38,219 nt of DNA from positions 39,160 to 77,378 of the forward strand of contig JANWYI010000013.1 of the NCBI GenBank assembly GCA_025055255.1, read 5' to 3'. Source of the DNA: Anaerolineae bacterium. Lineage in GTDB: Bacteria; Chloroflexota; Anaerolineae; Aggregatilineales; UBA2796. Position 1 is the first letter of the stretch, and the number at the start of each line of letters is the position of its first letter. The translations under genes and the position numbers were made by a program. Below the pieces are notes generated by a model. The model worked only from the letters and a program-made list of their open reading frames with translations, searched no databases and had not been told where the DNA came from. Below are positions 32,412 through 38,219 of the stretch, one piece after another.

Positions 32412-33842
32412 TTAATTGAACGGACATAGGTCTTCTAAAGTGTAAATACGCGCTGTGCCGTAGCTGTTGAGCGCGCTGAGAGTCTCTGGACGCGCCTGAG
32501 CGATGTTGCGCGCTGCAACGCAAGCGCGCGCGCGGTCACGCGTACGGTTGAGCGTCTCTAGAAAAACGCGCCCGATCAGAGCGTAGCCTTCGGCAGGCGT
32601 AGCAGGTGGATTTTCAGCGATCAGCAGCTCAAAGGTGGTGAGAGCGTTGCGGCGCTGATCAGCGGCGAGCTGCGCATACGCTTTGCGGAGCGTAGCAAAG
32701 GCGCGCAGCATGGTTGCCTCGTTCAGGACAGACCACGAGAGCAAGCTCGGATCGTCACGCACACGGTCGTAGAGCCGAATAGCGTCGCGCCAATTTTGAG
32801 CGCTGAAGAGCTGATCAGCGTCATGCAAGAGATGAATACGGTAGACAGCTGGCTCTAGCGCAATGAGCGCCTGCGTGTAGTTAACGCCGTCCCAGTCCCA
32901 GTAAACAATGGAGCGACGTGGCGGCGCAGCGTTAAAGTCCAGCGGCGGATTGTAGGTCACAAACAGCTCTAACACGCCGTCACCATCAGGATCGCCAATG
33001 CCAATTCGACCGTTTGTAGCGTCAATTGGCAGTGGATTGAGCGGACGGAACTGCCCAAGCATGTCGCTCCAAGAGAGAATTTGAGCGCGTGTGAGGCAAC
33101 CTGAAGCTGCACACAGCTGCTGACTGTAGACCAGCTCAGCGCGCGCGTCACCGTTCATGTCGCCGACGCGATGCAAGATCGGCAACATGCTCTCTGGACT
33201 GTAGATTGTGCTGTAGAGCAGGCGATAAGCGCGCTGCACACAGCCGAAAACTAACAACTGTCCTGCTGAAGGCTTGCCTGCTTGGAAACGGCTTGGGTCG
33301 TAGGCAGTGACAATGATTTCAGGCGCGCCGTTGCCCGTGAGGTCGGTATCGCTCTGCACTACGGCGCCTTCACGCACAGCGCCCCATGCGCGCAGCGCCG
33401 CTTCTAACACTGTAGTTGCGCCGCCTGCTGAAAGATACAAGCTGATGACCTCTGGGTACTGGCTGAACGAAGTTGGTGGGCGCGGCGGCGGCGGATTGCC
33501 GCGCTGCGGACACTCGCCTGTGACGAATTGCGGCGGCACGAATGGCACCTGCGCAGCAGCAGTCGCTGCACTGACCGTTGCCGCGATAGCTGTAGCGGTT
33601 GCTGCCGGCGCCACAATCTGACCAAGTTGTGTCGTTCTCTCAGCAGGCGGACTAGGTGTTCCGTTGCTCAGCGGCACGGAAATGCGTCCGCCAATGGTAG
33701 CTGTGGCGAACGGCGCTAGAGTCGGCGTCGGGCGCAAGGGACGCTGTCCAATCAGATCGCCGATGCTGCTGCACGCCGCGCTGAGCGTCACTATACACAC
33801 CAGAGCGATTTTGACGGATAAGCGAACTGAGAAAGCGCTCAT
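32412..33842 (-). CDS. Lipoprotein with FG-GAP-like Ca-binding repeats and helical C terminus
   Basis: A protein of 476 residues from Met at 33842, chosen because GGAG lies 6 bases upstream; the frame is open back to 33959. The signal peptide ends in LSAACSS, a slightly atypical lipobox, so it is probably lipid-anchored. A Pro/Thr/Ala stalk (about 35-95) precedes a repeat domain (about 120-330) with Ca-binding loops DTDLTGNGAPEI, DMNGDARAEL and DPDGDGVLEL, typical of FG-GAP/VCBS-type propeller repeats. The C-terminal 150 residues are helical and TPR-like (ADQLFSAQNWRDAIRLYDRV …). FG-GAP proteins usually sit at the cell surface. It runs in the same direction as the glycosidase, 177 bases upstream of it, and the glycosidase has its own promoter. 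Confidence 0.78.
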   Translation of the reverse strand: MSAFSVRLSVKIALVCIVTLSAACSSIGDLIGQRPLRPTPTLAPFATATIGGRISVPLSNGTPSPPAERTTQLGQIVAPAATATAIAATVSAATAAAQVPFVPPQFVTGECPQRGNPPPPRPPTSFSQYPEVISLYLSAGGATTVLEAALRAWGAVREGAVVQSDTDLTGNGAPEIIVTAYDPSRFQAGKPSAGQLLVFGCVQRAYRLLYSTIYSPESMLPILHRVGDMNGDARAELVYSQQLCAASGCLTRAQILSWSDMLGQFRPLNPLPIDATNGRIGIGDPDGDGVLELFVTYNPPLDFNAAPPRRSIVYWDWDGVNYTQALIALEPAVYRIHLLHDADQLFSAQNWRDAIRLYDRVRDDPSLLSWSVLNEATMLRAFATLRKAYAQLAADQRRNALTTFELLIAENPPATPAEGYALIGRVFLETLNRTRDRARACVAARNIAQARPETLSALNSYGTARIYTLEDLCPFN

Positions 33843-33903
33843 CATAGGCTCCGCGCATAAGCATAGCGCTGAACGAGGCACGCCGCAAAAACCCTTTCCA
33901 AAC

Positions 33904-33932
33904 TTCACTTTCTCATCAAAGTGCGCTATACT
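33904..33932 (+). promoter_or_regulatory. sigma70-type promoter of dnaN
   Basis: TTCACT (33904-33909) and TATACT (33927-33932) are spaced by 17 bases. Transcription would start near 33939, with a leader of about 44 bases to the ATG at 33983. Confidence 0.6.
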
Positions 33933-33982
33933 TATCGAATTAGTTAAGCGAACACACATTCTACTTGAGGTAGCGGCACATC

Positions 33983-35107
33983 ATGCAGGTATCTGTTCTG
34001 CAGGAGCATTTAGCAAAAGGCTTGGATACGATTGCGCGAGCTGTGGCAAATCGCCCGTCTATTCCAATTTTGGGCAACGTACTGATCGCCACTGAGAACG
34101 GGCGCTTGAAGCTCTCGGCTACTAACCTAGAGCTGGCTATCACGGCGCGGCTTGGCGCTAGAGTGGACACCGAAGGCGCGACCACTGTCCCAGCGCGCTT
34201 GCTGACCGATTTCGTCAAGAGTTTGCCTGCGCAACAAATTGACATTCGTCTTGAAGGCAACAAGCTCAAGTTGCACTGCAATGGTAGCTCTTGTGAGTTG
34301 CCCACGACGCGCGCCAGCGATTTTCCCAACATTCCAGAGGCGCCTTCAGGCAGTGGCGTGGAAGTGCCAGCTGATACGCTGCACACCTTGATCGAGCAAG
34401 TCGTCTTTTCAGCTGCTAAAGAGGATAATCGCCCTGTGCTGATGGGCGTGCTGACGCGCTTTGAAGGCACGCGCGCCACGATGATCGCTGCTGATGGCTA
34501 CCGCATGGCGATGCGCGTTGCTATGCTAGAGCGCCCTGCTGAAAAAGCGCTCACACTGCTCATCCCTGCTACGACGCTCAATGAGATCGGGCGCATTATT
34601 CGCGGTCAGGATGGCACTGTGCATCTCTCTGTGATGGATGGACGCAATCAAGTCATCTTCCACTACAACAACATTGACGTCGTCTCGCAGCTGATTGAAG
34701 GCAAGTTCCCAGACGTGGAACAATTGATTCCGAAGGTTGCAGCCACAAGCACACGCTTTGACCTGCCTAATTTCCTAGCTGCTTGTAAGCGCGCTGAGAT
34801 TTTTGCCCGCGACGCGAACGGCACCACACGCTTCAAAATCAGCAACACAGGCGAGGTCATCGTCACAGCGCACGCCACAGCTGGCGGCAGCGGCAGCGAG
34901 CGTGTGTCCGCTGAGGTGACAGGCAACAACATCGAAATCGCCTTCAACGTGCGCTACATCATCGAGGTGCTGAGCGTGCTAGGCACTGAGCGTGCCATTT
35001 TAGAGACCAACAATACCAATGCGCCGGGCGTCGTACGTCCGCTGATGGACGACGGCACAGTTGATCCGAACTTTGTCTACCTCGTCATGCCGATGAGCGT
35101 GCGCTGA
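33983..35107 (+). CDS. dnaN: DNA polymerase III beta subunit (sliding clamp)
   Basis: A sliding clamp of 374 residues, the normal length, with three clamp folds. Recognisable blocks: the N-terminal MQVSVLQEHLAKGLDTIARAV, RPSIPILGNVLI and LSATNLELAI; the middle VVFSAAKEDNRPVLMGVL with TMIAADGYRMA; the C-terminal IAFNVRYIIEVLSVLG; and the final NFVYLVMPM. The clamp tethers polymerase to DNA and also serves repair. It is not next to dnaA or recF here, unlike the classic origin layout, so this gene alone does not mark the origin. It has its own promoter and a terminator after it. Confidence 0.97.
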   Translation: MQVSVLQEHLAKGLDTIARAVANRPSIPILGNVLIATENGRLKLSATNLELAITARLGARVDTEGATTVPARLLTDFVKSLPAQQIDIRLEGNKLKLHCNGSSCELPTTRASDFPNIPEAPSGSGVEVPADTLHTLIEQVVFSAAKEDNRPVLMGVLTRFEGTRATMIAADGYRMAMRVAMLERPAEKALTLLIPATTLNEIGRIIRGQDGTVHLSVMDGRNQVIFHYNNIDVVSQLIEGKFPDVEQLIPKVAATSTRFDLPNFLAACKRAEIFARDANGTTRFKISNTGEVIVTAHATAGGSGSERVSAEVTGNNIEIAFNVRYIIEVLSVLGTERAILETNNTNAPGVVRPLMDDGTVDPNFVYLVMPMSVR

Positions 35108-35114
35108 GCGCTCA

Positions 35115-35140
35115 GGCGAGAGATATCCTCTCGTCTTTTT
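35115..35140 (+). terminator. Intrinsic terminator after dnaN
   Basis: Stem CGAGAG/CTCTCG (35117-35122 and 35128-35133), extended by a G-U and a G-C pair, with a 5-base loop, followed by TCTTTTT. It ends dnaN transcription 8 bases after the stop. Confidence 0.8.
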
Positions 35141-35192
35141 GTGCCAAGTGCGGTAAAGTCGCGCGTGGTGGATACAAAAAATTCCATGCGCG

Positions 35193-36260
35193 ATGCTTAC
35201 AGCGTATTGGCTCTCAGTTGGATTGACCTTCGGATTGTCGCTAGTGCTGTCTGTGCTGCTGACACAGATAGCACGGCGTCTTTCACCTGCACTGGGCATC
35301 CTTGCCAAACCTGATAGCCGCCGCAGACATCACGGCGCAATACCGAAGCTAGGCGCCTTGCCGTTGTGGTTTGCTTTCATGATTGCAGTTCTAACGGCGC
35401 AGAGCCTACCTGTGGAACGCGCTGATCCCAATGAGGCGATTCGGCTGCTCGGCTTGGTGGTTGGCGGCACGCTGATTTTCCTTTTCGGCTTGCTAGATGA
35501 CAAGTTTGACCTTCCGCCGCACTGGCAGTTGCTTGGGCAAGTTGCAGCAGCAGGAGTCGCTATTGCCTGCTTGATTTTCATTGAGCGCTTCAATAATCCG
35601 CTCACAGGCGAGACTGTCGGTCCGTTGCCATTCGCCTTGACGTTCGTCATCAGCATGTTCTGGTTGCTTCTGATGATGAACACAGTCAATTTTTTAGATG
35701 GTGTAGACGGCTTAGCAGGCGGCGTGAATCTGATCGCGGCTGTCTTACTCTTCTTGCACACGCTGCGTGAAAATCAGTTGAGTGTGAGCCTATTGCCAGC
35801 TGCTTTGGTCGGCACATTGCTCGGCTTCCTTGCCTTCAATTGGCATCCTGCCAAGATTTTTATGGGCAGCGGCGCAGTTTATCTCGGCTTTGTGATTGGC
35901 GCGCTGAGCATCATCGGCGGCGCCAAGATGGCGACCATTTTGTTGGTGATGGGCTTGCCGCTGCTTGATTTAGCATGGCAGGCAGGACGTCGCCTGTTGG
36001 AAGGCAAAAATCCGATGATAGGCGACCGCGGACACTTGCATTTCCGTGTGCTGGATGCAGGCTTGCTCACGCCGCGCGCCTTTACACTGATTTACTACGC
36101 CTTCTGCGCGACGTTCGGCGCGTTAGCACTGCTGACTACAAGCCGCCAATTCAAGCTGATCGCATTGCTAGTGATGATCAGCATTGCGTGTATCGGCTTC
36201 ATGTTGGTAGCGCGCTATAGCCGCTTGAAAGCGCCTATTTCTGAGCAAATTGGGCAGTAG
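35193..36260 (+). CDS. Undecaprenyl-phosphate GlcNAc-1-phosphate transferase (WecA/TagO family)
   Basis: A polyprenyl-phosphate sugar-1-phosphate transferase of 355 residues with about ten membrane helices. Catalytic features: HHGAIPKLGALPLW (substrate loop), GLLDDKFDL (Asp pair), MNTVNFLDGVDGLAGG (Asn/Asp metal site), MGSGAVYLG and the GDRGHLHFRVLD loop typical of WecA/TagO rather than MraY. It starts polyprenyl-linked glycan building for O-antigen, teichoic acid or protein glycosylation. The last step could feed the GT39-like enzyme elsewhere in the window (inference). The ATG has no strong ribosome site. Confidence 0.92.
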   Translation: MLTAYWLSVGLTFGLSLVLSVLLTQIARRLSPALGILAKPDSRRRHHGAIPKLGALPLWFAFMIAVLTAQSLPVERADPNEAIRLLGLVVGGTLIFLFGLLDDKFDLPPHWQLLGQVAAAGVAIACLIFIERFNNPLTGETVGPLPFALTFVISMFWLLLMMNTVNFLDGVDGLAGGVNLIAAVLLFLHTLRENQLSVSLLPAALVGTLLGFLAFNWHPAKIFMGSGAVYLGFVIGALSIIGGAKMATILLVMGLPLLDLAWQAGRRLLEGKNPMIGDRGHLHFRVLDAGLLTPRAFTLIYYAFCATFGALALLTTSRQFKLIALLVMISIACIGFMLVARYSRLKAPISEQIGQ

Positions 36261-36283
36261 GACTGCAAAAGATCGCATTTTTC

Positions 36284-36292
36284 TGCTAGAAT
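36284..36292 (+). promoter_or_regulatory. Extended -10 promoter of rnpB
   Basis: TGC followed by TAGAAT (36287-36292), with a weak CTGCAA -35 box 18 bases upstream (36263-36268). The expected start near 36299 matches the 5' end of the RNase P RNA terminal helix. Confidence 0.6.
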
Positions 36293-36298
36293 CAAAGT

Positions 36299-36661
36299 GC
36301 CCAAGTTCATAAGGTGATCGCGCCTTGTCTCGGCAAGGTGAGGAAAGTCCGCCCTCCGCAGAGCACGATGCGAGCTAACAGCTCGGCGGCGTGAGCCGAC
36401 GGACAGTGCCACAGAGAAGTGCAGTGCCAGTGCCGCAAGGCACAGGCGAGGGTGAAACGGTGGTGTAAGAGACCACCAGCACGCTCAGCAATGGGCGTGG
36501 CTCGGCAAACCCCATCGGGAGCAAGGTCAAGTAGAGGCGAGGGGCTGCTCGTCCCGCTATCAGCTTCGGGTAGACCGCACGAGGCGACCGCGTGAGCGGC
36601 GTCCCAGAGAGATGATCACCGCCCGCAAGGGTACAGAAGGCGGCTTATTATGAACTTGGGC
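36299..36661 (+). ncRNA. rnpB: RNase P RNA, bacterial A type
   Basis: The catalytic RNA of RNase P, which trims the 5' leader of tRNA precursors. The ends form a perfect 14-bp P1 helix (36299-36312 with 36648-36661). Conserved core blocks appear in order: GAGGAAAGTCCG near 36340, CCACAGAGAAG near 36410, GGTGAAACGG near 36452, GTAAGAGACCACC near 36465, the AGAGATGATCACCGCC block near 36606, and ACAGAAGGCGGCTTA just before the 3' strand of P1. The length of about 363 bases is usual for A-type RNA. Confidence 0.95.
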
Positions 36662-36760
36662 GCCTCTGTGCGCCTAAGTGAAGTGCTGGGCAAGGTTAGC
36701 TTAGCGCTGTTCAATCCACGCTACAAGCCAAGCACTGCAGCGCCCAGTCCGTGACGCCCA

Positions 36761-36937
36761 TCACGTACGACCCGAGTGACATCGCCAGCACGCTGCCTGC
36801 TTGCGCAAGGATCGTCTACAGATTGCGCACGCTGCCAAGTAGCCAATGTAGGCAAGAATGAGCGACAAAGTGCGTGGCGAGATGAACAAGAACAAGCCTG
36901 CGATGAGGACTATTCCAATAGTGATATCTGAGAGCAT
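36761..36937 (-). other. Small membrane ORF or frameshifted remnant
   Basis: A minus-strand frame of 58 codons starts with a convincing membrane helix (IGIVLIAGLFLFI, then SLILAYIGYLAA) and turns into Cys/Arg-rich sequence. A second hydrophobic segment (SVLAMSLGSYVMGV) continues in a shifted frame, which suggests a two-helix protein broken by a frameshift. There is no strong ribosome site. The rest of the 36662-37080 stretch shows nothing I can name. Confidence 0.25.
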
Positions 36938-37080
36938 GGGCAGTCCAGTGAGCTATCTGAGCGACACATGGCAGCTATTTGTCACTGAAGATGCGGAGTA
37001 AGTGAACACCTGATTCTTTTCGCTATTGCCAAGCACAGCATGTTTAATAGATGCACGCAAAGCTGAGTACCCAATGCAAT

Positions 37081-37377
37081 GCAAATATGTGCATGATTTT
37101 GGCAAAAGTTTAGCAATTGTGCATTTTCACAAGGTTAATCTGCTCATAATTTTAGCTACAATGTCGCCTGAAGCGGCAAAGTAAGCTCCTCGTGGGAACG
37201 CTCCCAAAAAGAAAACTGTGTCGCCAACTGCAGCGCAAATGCATGTATGATTTTGCAAAAGTTTTGCAATAGTGCATTTTCACAAGGTTAATCTGCTCAT
37301 AATTTAAGTTGCAATGGCAACCAAAGCAGCAAAGTAAGCTCCTTATGGGAGCGCTCTAAAAAGAAAACCGTGTCGCA
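37081..37377 (+). repeat. Imperfect tandem repeat of about 153 bases (two copies) before a secreted protein
   Basis: Copy 1 spans about 37081-37225 and copy 2 about 37235-37377, offset by 152-154 bases. A 34-base block is identical (37119-37152 and 37272-37305). Each copy has an AT-rich half with an inverted repeat region (TTGCAAAAGTTTTGCAA in copy 2, degraded in copy 1) and a second half with GCAAAGTAAGCTCC, a small GGGA/TCCC or GCTCC/GGAGC hairpin, and AAGAAAACNGTGTCGC. Copy 2 ends at the ribosome site of the next gene. It may be a duplicated promoter/leader or a tandem RNA regulator; it matches no riboswitch class I can name. Confidence 0.75.
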
Positions 37378-37390
37378 GGAGAGTTTGTTT

Positions 37391-38219
37391 ATGTTCCGCT
37401 CAATCAGCCTTTTTACCCTCATCCTCGCTATAGTTCTCACTCTATTGGGAGTGCCACAGCCCGCTAAGGCGACTACTATCGTTGTGACGCCTGACAACCT
37501 GCAAGGCTGGGAAGTCATCAACATTCAGCCCGATAACATTCCACAGAGCAGCTTTACGGAAGGTCCGGGCGAGCCGCCGTTGGGCAAAGGCAGCTATCGC
37601 GTCCGCTTGGATGACCGTGCCTCGATGGTCATGCTGGTGCGCCGCGACTTGGAATCGCGCAAGCTGACTGAGATCAAGACGATCTCTTACTACACGCATC
37701 GGCTAGGCAGCAACAGCGCGCACGATTGGTTCATCAACTTGTTTGTCAGCACGGATCCCAATCGTCCCTACGCCAATTGCCGCATTGACTTTGCTGCGCC
37801 GCCCGGTGACCAAGGCACTTGGCTGATGAAAGCCGCTACTGATGAGAGCGTCTATAACTACGGCTGGACTGTCCATCATGCTGACAGCAAGCTCAGAGAA
37901 TGCCCTGTGACGATTGATTACGACAAGAACGTCGCCTTTAGCGGCATTCTTGAGGCTTTCAAGGCTTACCCTGACACGATCTTCCGTCCGCCGTCACAGT
38001 ACCAGCCCGTTATCGCCTTCAACACAGGCTACAACGGACCGAACACACATGCTGGGCATGAATCGGCAATTGACGCGATCACGATTAACGACGTGACGTG
38101 GGACTTTGAGCTAACTGCTGACCGCATGGTGCGCGTCGTCTCGCCTGATACGCTGACCGACTGGGAACTCAAGCCTGTCAACGAAGGTGCAGTTGTCTCC
38201 TTCGGCTTTGTGGAAGGTC
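37391..38219 (+). CDS. Secreted repeat protein (partial, runs off the window)
   Basis: An open frame from ATG 37391 to the window edge (276 codons and no stop). AGGAGAG lies 7 bases before the ATG. The signal peptide has the hydrophobic core LFTLILAIVLTLLGV and a likely cut after AKA. The mature part is beta-rich, with Trp/Asp-rich stretches and two cysteines. Its opening motif (IVVTPDNLQGWEV … FTEGPG) returns after about 230 residues (VRVVSPDTLTDWEL … FGFVEG), so the protein consists of repeated modules of about 230 residues. The fold resembles extracellular carbohydrate- or surface-binding domains, but I do not recognise the family. The tandem DNA repeat directly upstream is probably its control region. 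Confidence 0.82.
   Translation, partial: MFRSISLFTLILAIVLTLLGVPQPAKATTIVVTPDNLQGWEVINIQPDNIPQSSFTEGPGEPPLGKGSYRVRLDDRASMVMLVRRDLESRKLTEIKTISYYTHRLGSNSAHDWFINLFVSTDPNRPYANCRIDFAAPPGDQGTWLMKAATDESVYNYGWTVHHADSKLRECPVTIDYDKNVAFSGILEAFKAYPDTIFRPPSQYQPVIAFNTGYNGPNTHAGHESAIDAITINDVTWDFELTADRMVRVVSPDTLTDWELKPVNEGAVVSFGFVEG

Noticed and set aside
33983-35107. Replication origin next to dnaN
   Set aside because: No dnaA, no cluster of TTATNCACA-type boxes and no AT-rich unwinding region nearby.
36662-37080. tRNA gene in the gap after rnpB
   Set aside because: No cloverleaf arms or TTCGA-type T loop found on either strand.
37190-37225. c-di-GMP or preQ1 riboswitch in the leader repeat
   Set aside because: The short GCAAAG and A-rich segments are reminiscent, but the conserved cores of those classes are missing.
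37081-37377. CRISPR array or insertion-sequence ends
   Set aside because: Only two long imperfect copies, no short repeats with spacers, no transposase and no target duplication.

Overview
The window looks like a chromosomal segment of a Chloroflexota bacterium, probably from the Anaerolineae or a nearby lineage. This is inferred from gene style and is not proven. The clues are a membrane-anchored Ser/Thr kinase, very long multi-GAF SpoIIE phosphatases, several single-pass proteins with Thr-Pro-rich stalks (TPTPT runs), an RNase Y, a TagO/WecA-type transferase and an isolated dnaN. Housekeeping genes dominate. Base composition is moderately GC-rich, with GCGC extremely common and GGCC almost absent. 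Promoters repeatedly show an extended -10 (TGN plus TATAAT, TATACT or TAGAAT).

Region 1 (1-9602), signalling: a partial gene end; a transmembrane Ser/Thr kinase; and, convergent to it, a three-gene partner-switching operon of STAS antagonist, RsbW-like kinase fused to STAS, and a five-GAF SpoIIE phosphatase. A thioredoxin-like [2Fe-2S] protein follows, then an operon of a receiver-GAF protein and a CydC-type ABC exporter half without CydD.

Region 2 (9720-14532), cell surface: a lipoprotein PpiC-type prolyl isomerase leads three consecutive TM plus Thr/Pro-stalk proteins. The last two share a C-terminal domain with two cysteines. RNase Y is convergent to them. Its roughly 500-base upstream gap holds promoter signals and several hairpins, possibly a small RNA.

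Region 3 (15039-19734): a GT39-like membrane glycosyltransferase, a Nudix hydrolase translationally coupled to a secreted PPC-like protein, and a membrane-anchored SGNH hydrolase.

Region 4 (19743-27254), the most unusual part: a decayed DNA methyltransferase pseudogene. Divergent from it lies an apparent operon of dynamin-like GTPase, ABC/AAA-type ATPase, DUF4276-like TOPRIM protein, second dynamin-like GTPase and lipoyl/octanoyl transferase. An overcoming-lysogenization-defect/PARIS-like ATPase-TOPRIM pair is embedded, with overlapping reading frames, between two paralogous dynamins. This is a candidate membrane-linked defence system.

Region 5 (27251-38219): a FtsW/RodA family protein, MTA phosphorylase, a six-hairpin glycosidase with a perfect 16-bp palindrome over its promoter, an FG-GAP-like lipoprotein, dnaN with a promoter and terminator, a TagO/WecA-type transferase and RNase P RNA. 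A roughly 730-base gap follows, with a decayed or tiny membrane ORF and a 153-base imperfect tandem repeat leading into a secreted protein cut by the window edge.
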